A stretch of 64,000 bases of DNA from Silene noctiflora (GCA_009801015.1 VHZZ01000426.1:109352-173351); one strand, 5' to 3'; shown: positions 23,469-36,762, counted from the first letter of the stretch. Translations and numbers: made by a program. The notes: generated by a model not told the origin, from the sequence alone.

Positions 23469-24131
23469 TATTCACGTGACGTAAACTTAAATTCATGTAC
23501 TTCTCGTCTATGGACGTACATATTTTGTGAGCATTCCAAAAATGCCTTCTTTTGTCCCTTTTTTCTTCGACTCCTTCCTCGGAAGGAAGCTGTCTGCGAT
23601 GTCACACTCTTAATGGTCCACTCTTAATACGGATGAGTTTGCAGGTTCGGTTGGGGCCGATTAATGGATGTAGACATTATTGGTTGTATGTTTATAAGTT
23701 AACTTACCTTTATTGCACGGTTCCTTTTGCTTTTATGTTCGAGCAATTTTTTTTTTTTTTTTACTTTCAATAGGCATACGCGTCACCACAATTAAATGGA
23801 GATCCTAGGCGACAAACAAAAATGGAATACAATCGTTTTGCAAAAGATCAAGCAAAAATTGGCGCTCAAGCTCAGATTTTCCGAATCAATCCTCATTTTA
23901 ATTGGCTGAGGTAGCTCAATTGTTAGTTGAGGAGCAAACATCAATCTACATTTGTAGCTTAATTGGTAGTTCTAGACTCTAGCACAAAGGACATTAGGGA
24001 ACAATGTCAAGATCCGATAATGGAATCTGAAATGCGGCTATTATTCCTATTTACAAGTTCAGACACGAGAATACAACAGACGTCTGCCCAAACGTCAATT
24101 TGAGGATCGAGTAGAAGCAAACACAATTACT
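23469..24131. other. Convergent 3' ends of RBR and FHY1
   Basis: The two genes are tail to tail, with stop codons 663 bp apart, so their 3' UTRs share this stretch. A poly(T) run at 23748-23763 is the only feature seen. No gene or element is recognisable. Confidence 0.5.
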
Positions 24132-24545
24132 TTACAACATAAGTGTTGAAAAGTACTGTTCAAATTCTTGATCAATTGTTGGTTTGGGTCTTCTGGGATG
24201 AGTCTCTGCATCAAGCAATAGATTAAGAAAGATTCAATTTAACATGTTTCAAACTAGCATTCAAGTCCTCGTATGTGAAAAGTCGACTCTCAGGGATTCT
24301 GGATGTTATACGAATTTGACACCCCTAAGTGAATGAGACCAAACGAGTGTGAATACCGATTCTAGATTAAGATGTTTAAGGAACTTGCTGAAAGGCAGGA
24401 GTTGAGAGGTCTCAGATTCGAGCGGGTAAACTACCAGCTGGGGCGATGACCACTTGGCCACTGCAGCCCCCGAAGGGGGTGGCTTACATGGTCCATGTGG
24501 TGGTGCGGGAATGCATGGGCCCGGGGGATTCAACCCCCTCGTCAT

Positions 24546-24602
<57 letters not shown>

Positions 24603-26550
24603 CGTTTAAGGAAATAAAACAAATTACCTTGTTCACCGCCCCACTTCTCTGATGCAAGAGCAAATAAACTTGGATCCACCCCACTCGAGGAAAGAATCTC
24701 ATGAAGCCCCCCTTCAGTTGTTTGTCCACTGTTATCGTGGCAATACTCCGAACTTATACACACCTCCAAATCATCATCATCAAGCCAACTAGTATCTTGG
24801 TTGATACATTTCTCTTCTTCTTTGCCATCCCTTATATTCCTTGTAATGCTACTGTCAACAGACACCGAGCCATTTCTTGAACTGCCTGATCCTGATTTAT
24901 ACCAGGAAGTAGAAGCCTCATAATAAGAATCTGCATTTCCGAAACCTGCATTAACTTTGACATCAACAATTCCTGATTTTCTATTTCCTAGAACGCTACT
25001 GCTATCTTGGGTTGATTCCCCTTGTGTGTCCGACATACTGATAATATCAGACTCACTATCCACCCATGTATGAACATCCTCTGTAACCATGGAGCTCGTG
25101 GGCGACAAGTCATATTCAGAATCAGCAACCGCCTCGCAGCATTTATGCTTTGGTTCAGGGAGTCCCAAGTCTTCAGCAACTCCAGGGAGTAGTTTCCTCT
25201 TTTTCAAGTTGACAGCATCGAGATTCATGTTCTTATTTGCAAAAGCCCTGAAATAAACACCCAAGAGTTGATGACAAATTAAGAGCAAGCAAAACTCAAA
25301 AACCATAAGACCCAATTACACAAAAACGGTCATCACATTTTACTGGTAGACGATCAATAATCCGTAATAAAGGAAAGACTGCGCCTTAAAATGCACGTAA
25401 AACTTTGTGAAGATTGATTTGTTTAGTAGAACCATAAGTAAAGCAAAGGCATATACTCATGGTATTAAATGTCCTGACCGCGGAATCAGTTGTCATGCCT
25501 GATCAGCTGAGCTTGGTCATTTTGCACACTCATCTTGATGATCGTGCCATATATGCAGCCGAAGCTACCTCGACATATCATCAGCCGTCAGTGTTGTGGC
25601 CAAGACTATATTACTCACTCCGTCCCAATCATATGCTTAGTTTCTTATTCCTAACAAGGAGTATTTTAATTGAAAGTAAACAAATGACTAAGACGGAGTG
25701 AGTAAAACTATATCCGGATATCTAAATGGATCAAAGCTTAAATTTTCAACTGTAAAAGTTTCCAAATACAGGATCATCAGTTGATTAAGCACTTCAATTT
25801 CCAGTTAAAAGCTCATAATAATCAAAACATCATACCAATATGTGCTTTAAATCCAGAAATTGTTGAAAGAACAACACTTTCTCAGCAAAACATTTCAATT
25901 TCAAGCACTTTTTTTTTGGTTTCAAATACTCCCTCCGTCCCGGTCATTCATTTGTTGTCCTTTTATTTTGGCACAAAGACCGAAAGAGGAGAGAGTCAAT
26001 TATAAGATGACAAATGGACTAAATTGCATCTGAAAGATCAAATTACTCATCAAATGAAATACTAAAATAGAAAGGACAACAAATCATTGAGACACCCAAA
26101 ATGTAAAAGGACAACAAATGACCGGGACGGAAGGAGTACAACATATGGTAGAGGTCATAATACCAGTGTCGTAACCACTAGGCTAAGACCTCTTCGATTC
26201 AACTTTAAGCACTTAAATTGCCTAAATGATCTAACCCACAATTGACCTAATCATAAAATGAAAGCTCACAGTTGTGTTAAACTTAACAGCACAAGATCAA
26301 CTAAGCACCGTAATAAATGTGCGTTTAACCAATAAAAGAACCGTCACGGTGCTGTAAGACGGTCTTATTCTATATTATATTAATTTCTGCATAAACAGGT
26401 AAACAACAGTCATCTTCAAATTGAAAAAAAAAAAAGTGCAAAAAAAAAAAAAAAAAAAACAGGAATTAGATAAGAACCCAGATCATCAAACCTGCTAAAT
26501 ATTAATGGGGAATCATTAGAATTTTGATTAAATTGTATGAAATCAGCCAT
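24132..26550 (-). CDS. FHY1: FHY1/FHL phytochrome A nuclear-import adaptor
   Basis: FHY1/FHL carry light-activated phytochrome A into the nucleus. Three exons on the minus strand (26492-26550, 25247-24628 and 24205-24132) give 250 residues with all joins in frame. Two conserved ends identify it. The N-terminal basic signal KKRK (35-38) is followed by LGLPEPKHKC (47-56); the C-terminal septin-related domain, which binds phytochrome A, ends KPTIDQEFEQYFSTLML (234-250). Between them the protein is acidic, Ser-rich and poorly conserved, as usual. The last 25 codons are on a separate exon that a simple open-frame scan misses; the frame instead runs into a poly(A) tract of an intronic SINE. FHY1 and FHL cannot be told apart from sequence alone. 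Confidence 0.93.
24384..24600 (+). mobile_element. SINE with long poly(A) in FHY1 intron 2
   Basis: A 160-bp body with a B-box-like GGTCTCAGATTCGAG and a GC-rich 3' part ends in about 55 A. It is flanked by GATGTTTAAGGAA (24371-24383) and GACGTTTAAGGAA (24601-24613), a 13-bp target duplication with one mismatch. It is inserted antisense to FHY1, so the transcript would carry a poly(U) run. The long unbroken A tail suggests a young insertion. Confidence 0.8.
25614..25702. mobile_element. Stowaway MITE, 89 bp
   Basis: TA-flanked, with arms CTCACTCCGTCCCAATCAT and ATGACTAAGACGGAGTGAG. In FHY1 intron 1. Confidence 0.8.
25929..26136. mobile_element. Stowaway MITE, 208 bp
   Basis: TA at 25927-25928 and 26137-26138. 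Arms CTCCCTCCGTCCCGGTCATT and AATGACCGGGACGGAAGGAG, continuing with matching TTTGTTGTCCTTTTA and its complement. In FHY1 intron 1. Confidence 0.88.
26150..26225 (-). repeat. tRNA-like (SINE head) fragment
   Basis: Read on the minus strand: AGGTCTTAGCCTAGTGGTTA then CGACACTGGTATT. TTAGCCTAGTGG fits a pol III A box in a tRNA-derived SINE head. Too short to define an element. Confidence 0.3.
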
Positions 26551-26884
26551 ATCCAAAGTAACTTGAGCTATGTTTCTTCAATGTTAAGGAAAATTGATAG
26601 AAATGTAAAGTAAAATTGAAAGGTTGGTTTATTGGAAAATGAAAATGATTAAAGAAATGGGAAGCAAGTTGAAAAAGCATGTGAAATTATGATCTTCATT
26701 GGACAGTTTTGAGCTGTGGGATGGGTTCAGAATGGTTATCCATTGTCCCCATCATGTTTGATAAAATATTCCTAATTTTTTTAGATATTTTTAGTTTGAA
26801 TAATACTCCCTCTATTTTTTCGAATTTGATTTGGATATATGGTATTTTAGGGTCGAATTTTGATTTGGATATGGTATTTGAAAT

Positions 26885-26999
26885 AATAACATATATGAAA
26901 ATAAGCGTTAACTCAAGTAGTAAGAGCTCTTTTACCCTAACTATGAAGTTGGGAGTTCGATTCTCACCGACATAGTGCGTTCATTTAAAAAAAAAAAGG
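26885..26999 (+). repeat. SINE-like tRNA-derived sequence
   Basis: AACTCAAGTAGTAAGAGC resembles an A box and GGGAGTTCGATTCTC a B box, 30-odd bp apart, followed by ACCGACATAGTGCG and an A-rich tail. The layout fits a short SINE. It lies upstream of FHY1. Confidence 0.5.
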
Positions 27000-27019
27000 T
27001 AATAATAACATATTGAAAT

Positions 27020-27790
27020 GCATAGGAATAGTACTAGAGAGGACCCTTCTATTAGCTATTTGCCTCTCTGTAGGTATGCTCCAGCTTGATCGTCCATTGG
27101 TTATCTCTGATTAACTCCCGTCAATTGCTCTTCATTAATACTCCCTCTTATTCACTATATTCTTCCCCTTTCCTTTTATCATAAGAAATAAGAAAGTGGA
27201 TTTGGACCACACAAAACACACTACACCACATGTAAATGAATTTGGACCACACAAATCAACCAAAAAAAGGAAATAGTGAAGAAAATCCGAATAATCCGAA
27301 AAAAGAAATAGGGAACAATATAGTGAATAGGAGGGAGTAAGATTAACACATGGGGAGTTGTCCATGTAAATAATTAACTTCGTCAAGCAAAGTGACCTTG
27401 CCCTCTCTAGCCCACCAAGTAAAGCAAGTAACTCGGCCTTCATAGAGGTACAAACTCCGCAAGAAAAATAATAAGAATGAAATTACCCGTCTCATCTCGG
27501 AAAATACCGCCGCCTCCTGCTGGGGCTGGATTACCTTTTGAAGCTCCATCAGTATGCGATCCAACGTACAAAAATTTCGACATTTGGGCTTCTTGGTTGC
27601 CGGAATAAATATATCAAACCGGTCAAAAGCTTTCTTAGTAGTCTTGAATTGACGATAGAGGAACGCACGCGGCTCCATTGGATTTGCACTCTCCCATACG
27701 AAAACTACATTATCACGCCACTTCCAAATCCACCAACATGTGACAGCAAAATATATCAGCCAATCCGCGATGGTAGTATTCACCTCAAAA
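27020..27790 (-). pseudogene. LINE fragment (RNase H domain), split by a Stowaway
   Basis: The minus strand carries the end of a plant LINE ORF2. YFAVTCWWIWKWRDNVVF is the block between reverse transcriptase and RNase H; then, in a shifted frame, TDGASKGNPAPAGGGGIFRD, MKAELLALLGGLERA and the YMDNSP box show the RNase H D-E-D residues. On the far side of the Stowaway at 27141-27337 the reading resumes with KLEHTYREANS. Frameshifts and stops make it a dead copy; no upstream reverse transcriptase remains. Confidence 0.75.
27141..27337. mobile_element. Stowaway MITE, 197 bp (family copy 1)
   Basis: TA at 27139-27140 and 27338-27339. Arms CTCCCTCTTATTCACTATAT and ATATAGTGAATAGGAGGGAG. The interior has TTTGGACCACACAAAACACA, shared with the element at 49736-49944. 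It interrupts the LINE RNase H remnant. Confidence 0.88.
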
Positions 27791-28007
27791 GTTTTGTCTT
27801 AAAGACCATGCAAAACCAAATAACAAGAATATCACAAATTGGAAAATTGGGGGGACTGAATCAAATAAAATGTTCTAATATGAATAATATAAATTATTCA
27901 AGGTTTCCCCCTATTTAAGTTGAATTTTGTTTTAAAGACTTAAAGAGGTTTGAACGCGAATTACAAAATCAATAGTTATGTCAATGTAAATAAATCTATA
28001 TATATTT

Positions 28008-28440
28008 CACTTGACAAAAAAAGTATCGTAACAAAAAAAAATGAAAATTATACAATTAGATTCGTGGTAAAAAAAAAATGTCATGATTAAAATATATGTT
28101 TCATATCATTTGCACATATATTAATTATGATAAAAAAAAAAGACATACGGATATTAATAGATAATATAATGTTTGATATATATTTTCCATGTTATATTGA
28201 AATGATGTTTATAATTTTTTTTTATATATGGCAAAAAAAGTATTGTAAAAAAATTATGAAAATTATATAATTAGATTTGTAGTTAAAAATATGTTATCAT
28301 TAGAGTATAGATTTCATATCATTTGCACATATTTCAATCATGATAAAAGAAAACAGAAAAAAAAACATACGAATATTAATCGATAGTATAATATTTGCTC
28401 ATTATTAAACCAGGTTTGATGTCGAATTAGGTGCGAAAAA
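28008..28440. repeat. Two diverged tandem copies, period about 215 bp
   Basis: AAAAAAGTATCGTAAC, ATGAAAATTATACAATTAGA, TTTCATATCATTTGCACATA and CATACGGATATTAAT recur in order about 215 bp later with substitutions. Very AT-rich, non-coding. Confidence 0.7.
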
Positions 28441-28680
28441 TATTGTGTACTTCTTAGTATATTATTTGTCCCACATTGAAAAATAATGTTTGTGTGATGA
28501 ACATATATTACGTATAAATAGTTGAATTATCCCACATCAACAGATTATCATAAAGTTGGGTTATCCCATGACTATAAATAAGAGTATCGTTGAACTTCGG
28601 CATCAATCCAAAAAATTTGAGTCTCTCAAGTATCGTCTTCGAGCGCTCTTATAAGAGTACGTCAGTTACAATAATAACAT
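28440..28680 (+). repeat. Possible LTR fragment
   Basis: GTCCCACATTGAAAAATAAT, a TATA-like CTATAAATAAGAG, and GAGTCTCTCAAGTATCG resemble the U3-R region of plant Copia LTRs. No internal retroviral-type genes, primer site or second LTR were found. From 28681 to 29424 I see nothing further. Confidence 0.35.
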
Positions 28681-29424
28681 ACAAATATTAATTTTTACAA
28701 CCTTTTTTTCAGTAACAAAGTGTTTTATATTTTATTTTATTTAAATAATCATATGTAAACAAAATTAGACATAGGATGCAAAATTATAACTAAATTAATT
28801 ACCCCAAACTAGTAGATATGATTACGAGGTAAAATTAAACAAAAAATGAATGTAGATGTGTATTTTTTTGAAACGTTTCTAAATGAATATGTAACACATG
28901 TAGTATTTATTACGATTGTTAGTATTCCCGTGGTTGTCCATTCTTGATTGTGGATTTGTGGTCAAACCTAAGCCGAGATGGACGTATCTCCATGTACCAG
29001 TTACCATGCCTACAGTTAACAATGGCTAGCCATGTGTAGATCGAGAGACGGATGAATGCATCTATGTTGTAAACCACCCTAGGATGACTGCTCTCCTATT
29101 CTGACTTCCCAAAAGCCTTTGATAGCACAACCGAGAAGGCAACAAGTTTTTTATCCGTTTAGGGATGGTATAAATTGAAAAGAACGTCACGACTCACAGT
29201 GAAACATGGATATTATAAATTTGAAATGTTTGTAACATTTACGTTTTGTATCCTTGAGGGTTTTGACTCTAACAACTCCGACTATTCAATTTCCTTGTAT
29301 TATGTGAACCTGATTTGACCATGAATGATACACACTATTTCCTATAATTCAGATATAGAAACAATCATTAAAAACTTAATTTCTCCGAAAGTCATATGAA
29401 CCTATTTCAAATCGCTATAGAGTA

Positions 29425-29606
29425 TATAGGCCTTGTTTGGTAAACGGCATATTGACCAATTTTTAGCATATTCAAGAGTTTTAGCATGTTTGACCAATCA
29501 ATATGCTAATTTTAGTGTTTGGTAAATAACATATTTGGGGTCAATATGTTCTTTACAATATGTTGCTTACCTCAGCATATTGGTTAGCATATTGTAAAAT
29601 AGGAAA
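29425..29606. repeat. Left arm of an element interrupted by plastid DNA
   Basis: Starts GGCCTTGTTTGGTAAACGGC and contains TTTTAGTGTTTGGTAAATAA and repeated AGCATATT words. DNA right of the plastid insertion (31153-31330) holds the inverse of a similar block (reverse complement TTTGAGTGTTTGGTAATTGG). The plastid piece may therefore sit inside a foldback element. Confidence 0.4.
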
Positions 29607-30838
<1,232 letters not shown>

Positions 30839-31000
30839 GGTAAGACCATACTTAAGTAATTCTATGATATCCGTGTAATTCGAGTCTTTTGGGTTCAACT
30901 AGGATCACAATTCATCAATTTTTAGGTGAATTAAGATTCAGAAAAAGAAGTTTTCTAATCATTAACTCAAAACCATTCATTGTCTAATTCTAATTTTTAG

Positions 31001-31152
31001 GTCAATTTGGTCTTTCACAATAAATCGATAGATGGAACTGCCATGAAATGACTTATTAGTAGATTAATAGATCACTTTGGAATGGCATATACAACAGACA
31101 TACTGGATCAAGTAAAGACTCTGGGTTTCCAGCAAGCTACTGCTACTTCATT
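31001..31152 (+). pseudogene. rpoC2: rpoC2 5' fragment
   Basis: Reads NLVFHNKSIDGTAMK then a stop, and [20 protein letters not shown], the N-terminus of plastid RpoC2 (beta''). The usual start region is altered and the homology ends abruptly in ATATSF. Confidence 0.85.
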
Positions 31153-31330
31153 TTACAAAGAAAAATAATAATTTACTCATCATAATCTGCCAATTACCAA
31201 ACACTCAAATTAATTTGCCAATTGTAATAGACTAGTCAAACATCTGTCACTTATAATCTACTTATGCCGAAACTAATCCGCTGGCCAAAAGCTCTATCTA
31301 TGAAACAAATTCATTTCAGATTACTCTAAA
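31153..31330. repeat. Right arm of the element flanking the NUPT
   Basis: CTGCCAATTACCAAACACTC is the inverse of the GTGTTTGGTAA block left of the plastid piece. The element's outer end is not clear. 31331-31577 is the PUX5 promoter/leader. Confidence 0.35.
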
Positions 31331-31577
31331 CTATTTCTCAATAAAAAAATATCCTTATATTTATTGTGAAAACCGTTGTTGACAATTAAAATCAAATCAA
31401 ATTAAAATTGCGTAAACTATTAACCGGGACGGACTCAACTTAAATCCCATTAGACGTATTGCCCCCCTTGCCAAGCAACGAATACGCAAACCCCAAAATC
31501 ACAAAATATCATTCATTCCCAATTCCAAACAAAACAAACAACACTCGAAAGAAAGAAACCTAAATCAAGCTCCATCA

Positions 31578-34500
31578 ATGGCGTCCGACCAACAACAACA
31601 CGAACAACCAAACCCTAACCCTATGGTGAACACATTCATGGAGATCACATCCTCAACACCTGAAGAAGCTCAATTTTACCTCGAAAGCCATAACTTCGAC
31701 CTCGACGCCGCCGTTTCAACCTTCTTCGAGTCGAACACCGCCGAAACCGCCGCCATCCCCACCGTTGAAGTCGACAACACTGCCGCCGAAGTTTCGCGAT
31801 CACCGTCTCCCTCTCCGTCGCGGTCTCGATCGCACTCGCCGCCGGCTGCTGCAGCTAGATCACAGTATAATCTCCGGACGCGCACGACTCGCAGCGGTGT
31901 TCGTACTTTGGCTGATCTCAATAATGACGGTTCTGGTAGCGACGGCGATGACGATGGTGATCGTCCTCCTCAGTACTTCACTGGCGGACATAAAAGGTAG
32001 CTTAAGTTGAAATTCTTGAATTTAAGGTTAATGTTAGTTGTGTTCATGATTTGTTATTTAGTTTGTTAACCTTATTGATTTGGTGATGAAATGTGCTTTA
32101 ATTTTAGTTTCTTTGTCGATTACGTTTTGATTTGGTTTTGATTTTGATTTTGATTGTTATTGTTCATGGCGACGTTAATTGCATTGATTTGACGATGAGA
32201 TGATAATTGAAGAACACATTTAGCTTCAATTTTAGTACATTCTTTGTTATTTTTAGAATCTGGTTGATGATTTAACTTAGGTTGATGATTAAGGTGATTG
32301 AGTAGTCGAAATGTTGATAGAATGTGGCATTGTTTATAGAGTTTCGTTTGTTTGTGATTAATTACGAGCAATTTTGTTAATTAAAGAAAGAAGGGACTGG
32401 ATTTTTGCGGAAGAGTTCATTCTTTGGTACTTCGTATTATTCTTCGTGAATCTTGAGTAGCCTGATGATCAATGTACAGTGTTACAAGTGTGTTAAAGTC
32501 GAGCAATGCGAAGGCGCAATGACAAGACAGAGTGTATGGACAATGTAGAGTGTTAATAAGTTATAATTGAAGAATTTAGTGTGCAAAAGAACGTAATATG
32601 CTTTGAAGTTAGTTTATTTGTCGGCTGTTCGTTGATTTGATTTTGATTAGGTTGATGATGAGGTAATAGAAGATTTGGAATGCGTTAAGTTGCTTCATTA
32701 TTTGTAGATTTTGTGTTTTCGGTTCATTTGTCGAAACTTACCAGCAATCAAGCTAGTTTTAGAAACAATTGACTGAATATATGCAGTACTGTTGATTCTT
32801 TGTGGATCTTGAGTTCCCTAATGAACACTGTAGAGTGTTAGCAAGTGTATGTGAAAGTCGATAATGCGCTGATAGTTTGATACTCTTCGAAAGTTTTAGG
32901 ATGTCTTTGGATTGTGTGATTTGGAGGGAAAAGAAAGGGAGGGAAAGTAGGGGATTTAAAATCCCTTGTTTGGATAGCAAATGAGGGTTGAGGGAAATGG
33001 AGGGGGAGAGTTTTGGAGGGATCTAATTTCCCTCCTCTAAGGCAAATCAAAATCTCTCCACAATAGACAAGATTTGGAGGGAAATTGTATCCAAGCACCC
33101 ACACCCCATTTGTCCTCCCCTTCCCTTACCTCCTTTCTCTTCCCTCCTTCCCCCTCCCCTCCCTTTCCCTCTAATTTTGCTATCTAAACGCACCCTTAGT
33201 ATACTTGCAGTTGAGGACAAGAAGTGCGCTTTGATGTAATAAGATAATCGCGGTGAAGATTGATATTAGGAGGCATTCTTGTATTGGAGTGGGATTATGT
33301 TCCTAAAATGAAACCAGTCTTGAATTAATTGTGAATCTGACACCACTTAGGATTTTATTACTTCCAATCTCAACGAGCAACTAGAATACTTGTGAAAAAA
33401 AAAGTAAACAAAAGTTGCCTCGTGAGTAACGGAAGGATAAAGGAAAAATGATTATCAAGAACAATGGGTAAGATACTAAGATATAATGTGATGGCTTTTT
33501 TTTATGCAAAATTGTGAGAACTTAAAGTTGTATTTATTTATTTGAAGTTTCTAGCTCACCCATCTTTTAGATATGTTCCGGAGAAATGCTAGTTAGGGTA
33601 AGATTATTGGTAGTCTTAAGACAAGACTTTGGTAAGTCTTAAGACAAGAGTCACTCAAAACTACCAATAATAATCTACAAAAGACTCACCTAAAGTCTTA
33701 AGTTGAGTCTTGGAAATCCAAGACTCAACTTAAGACTTTAGGTGAGTCTTGACCCCACCATGAGTGGAAAGTATCCAATTAATGGATACCATGTGACATT
33801 TTTTTTTTTTTGAAAAAAAAAGTAAGTGAAGTGGAAAGTAGATAAGTAGAGTCTGTGGTGAGTCTGACGGATAATGTATAAAATCTGAGGTGAGTCTGAA
33901 CAATAAAGAAATAATAAAAGTTATTGGAAAGCTGATGTGACAGAGTCTTAAGATTTGGAAGAGTCTTACTGATAATCTTACCCTTAGCTAGTATGGGCTA
34001 ACAGTTTGACGCATGCAGTGGCATGGTTGTGGAAGATCCTTCAAAGGGCAATAATGTTGATGCAATATTCGATCATGCTAGACGTGTGGGGGCTATGGAA
34101 GGACCAGCTGATGTTTATCAACCATCTTCTAGCTCAAGAAGCTTTGCTGGAACAGCCAGATTGCTTTCAGGAGAGACGGTCTCAGCTTCACCACATGAAC
34201 CGCCTCCTGAAGTAGTTAATCATACCATTACTTTCTGGCGTAACGGGTTTACTGTCAATGATGGCCCTTTGAGGTTGCTTGATGATGAAGACAATGCTTC
34301 ATTTTTGGAGGTAATCTCTGAAACGCTCTTCCCCTTTAGTCCTATGACACAATCTCCCTTGAAGTAGCCACAATCTCTCTTCTTATTTAGTTGATTGATA
34401 CCTTTCGTGAATTGGTTGTTGCTTAAGAGGCCTCTTTTACGCTTGTGTTTCATCTTGTTGGGTAAAGTTTGCTCTACTAGGTTTTGCCATTCAAAATAAC

Positions 34501-36048
34501 AAACTTGGTGCCAGTGAGCTAGTAGCTTAACAGAATGTTTGTCACGTTATAATAGCAACAACTAACAAGCAGACCATATATATACAATAAAAGGGAGATG
34601 CAAGTAAATGGGAAGTACTAAATAATACAGTAATTCCGTATGGAAAAAACCCTGACTGGTAAATCCAAAGCCCAAACCTTTCGACTTCTTCATTAGACTT
34701 AATCCCTGAATAAGCTGTTATACTTCCTTGCAATTAAAAGAATAACAATCGCGTGCAGGTTTGTCTTGTATTAAACGTGTGTACCTTTCTGTCTCGATTC
34801 CTTCCACCCTCCACGGTCCACATGTTCCCTCTTTTACGCGCAAAGCATTCATCAAAAACATAACTTTCATTTTACGCCTCTTAACCATGTCTCTTCACAG
34901 CAATCGAAGGAAAATGGGATATAAGGGTTTTCACTGGATGGATGTTCTCGTAACGAGAGATGGAAAAAGGGTGATAACCTGATGGGCAATGTTAAATCTT
35001 ATCTTGACTCTTCAAGTCTTCATAAGACCTTTAAATACTCATGTCCTACTCTTGACAATCTGACTTGGCCTGACAGTAAAATTTCATTTTAGACCAAAAA
35101 CCTGGGATTTTTTTTCTTAAAATAGCTGAGTATGGCACCTTGACGCGTGAATGACCCAACCATTTTCGTGGGTTTTACTTGCCAAATCTGAGTAAGATAA
35201 CTGATTGGTAAGATGGCTGAGTGGTGCCAGTGGGTTTCTGGAATGTGATTTGAGTTTATGAACAAAGGCTAATTTTTTTATGCAGCCTGTAGACCTGCTG
35301 GTTACTTTGCTAACTTCTATCAGTTGCACTACCATTTCAACACCATTAAGTCGGTTTATAACCCTAAAGAGACATGTCAATAAGCATTTGCTGTTGTTTA
35401 GAACTGATTTTTGTTATAAGCCACACTGTTTTTTGGGGCATTGTTAACATTTTATTATATTATGCTGATTATTGCCTAATACTCTCACAGAGCATAAAAA
35501 ATTCTGAGTGTCCGAAAGAGTTGGAGCCAAAAGACAGGAGGACTAAAGTCAGTGTCAATCTTACAAGGAGGGATGAAAATTGCCCTGTATGTTCTCCTTT
35601 CCGACTATACTTTTAAGACCTTTCTCTACCATCAACATTAGAATTATAAACAGTTTATTTGCTTTTCTTTTTTCAGGTGCAGGAACCGCAAAGGCGACAA
35701 ATTGCATTCCAGGGAGTTGGTAGGACGCTGGGTAGTACCACCTCTGCTCCTGCCGAATCCACTGCTCTGAACACTGCTCCACCTCCTGTTATGGGTCTTG
35801 TCGTGGACGACAAACTACCCTCAACCTCAATTCAGCTAAGATTGGCCGATGGCACCCGCATGGTCTCACGCTTCAACCACCACCATACAATTAGAGACAT
35901 TCGTGGCTTCATTGACGCATCAAGGCCAACTAGAGGAGGTGCTTATACCTTGCAACTGATGGGATTTCCGCCTAAGCCATTGACTGAACTTGACCAAACC
36001 ATTGAGCAAGCCGGCCTTTCTAACTCTGTGGTCATCCAGAAGTACTAA
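31578..36048 (+). CDS. PUX5: UBX-domain CDC48/p97 adaptor, PUX5 type
   Basis: Plant p47 homologue: a cytosolic/nuclear adaptor that recruits ubiquitinated cargo to the CDC48 AAA ATPase. Exons 31578-31996, 34019-34310, 35491-35586 and 35677-36048 give 392 residues, near the 421 of Arabidopsis PUX5. A UBA-like domain lies at about 14-52 ([20 protein letters not shown]), then a Ser/Pro/Arg-rich linker with YNLRTR and RTLADLN, a SEP domain at about 203-265 ([27 protein letters not shown]) and a UBX domain at about 317-392 ([18 protein letters not shown] ending VVIQKY). The UBX loop reads FPPKPL. ATG at 31578 follows an A-rich leader. All four joins are in frame. MITEs lie in intron 1. Confidence 0.94.
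32899..33195. mobile_element. PIF/Harbinger-like MITE in PUX5 intron 1
   Basis: TTA precedes (32896-32898) and follows (33196-33198). The left end GGATGTCTTTGGATTG and the reverse complement of the right end (GGGTGCGTTTAGATAG) are imperfect inverted repeats. The inside is unusual: a GGAGGGAAA-rich half faces a CCCTCC-rich half. TTA targets and GG-starting ends fit PIF/Tourist. Confidence 0.7.
33594..33986. mobile_element. MITE with TAGGGTAAGATTATT ends in PUX5 intron 1
   Basis: Left TAGGGTAAGATTATTGGTAG and right CTGATAATCTTACCCTTA are inverted repeats; GCTAGT occurs directly on both sides. The left part is itself palindromic around GAGTCTTGGAAATCCAAGAC. Ends 32 bp before PUX5 exon 2. Confidence 0.65.
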
Positions 36049-36581
36049 ATGGAATTTTACTCATGTCTCGCTATTTTTCAGGAGACTGAGCTTATATTTG
36101 AGGAAACTGTGAGTTTAATGTTCATTTCTTAGAGTTAAATTGCAAGACATTTGCTACATAAACCTATATGTGTTATATGTTGCAGGATGTAAATTTCATA
36201 TCTACGGACGCAATTCAGTTTTCTCGTTGCTGAGCCTAGAAAATCAATTGTTTTGAACCCAAATGTTGATCCTAATTTTGCAGTAGGGCTAGTTGCATAT
36301 ATATACGAATTTAATCAAGATCTCATTTATATATACTCTTCCCTGTCATTGACAACCAGGCGACTTTCTTCCAGAACTTGGGCTACCATGTATTTGCCCA
36401 CTTTAGGAAGTGACGATAATCTGAAAGTTGATTTTCATGAGTCTTGATAGCCGGAAAGATCAACTTACAGGCTTACCATGAAGTATGACTTGGTTTAACG
36501 CACCACTACATAGATGATTTACTGATAATCTTATAATAAAACCGTCTTTTGTGAAACTTTGTCTAATCTTTAGTATATCGA

Positions 36582-36762
36582 CAGTGGCGGAGTTAAGGGT
36601 GGGCTAGCAAGGGCAAGATGTTGTAGGATATGAAAATTTCACAAAATTTAGTTAATAATTCTGAACCTTTTTTTTTCCCGAGTTTTTCTTATACCATTGC
36701 CCGATCATCTTAACCGTAATATTTTTCCGGGATAAGTTTAAATCCTAATATAGCTGCGGTTA
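36582..36762. mobile_element. CAGTGGCGGAG element between PUX5 and vicilin
   Basis: Starts CAGTGGCGGAGTTAAGGGTG, contains GCTAGCAAGGGC and ends near TTTAAATCCTAATATAGCTG. Shares words with 14303-14456. The rest of 36049-36990 shows no gene. Confidence 0.45.

Noticed and set aside
24545-25315. 256-codon FHY1 frame ending in poly-Phe
   Set aside because: The tail is translation of the SINE poly(A) complement. The real exon ends at 24628 and splices to 24205-24132.
28440-28680. Intact LTR retrotransposon
   Set aside because: Only LTR-like promoter words are seen; no second LTR, primer-binding site or gag/pol.
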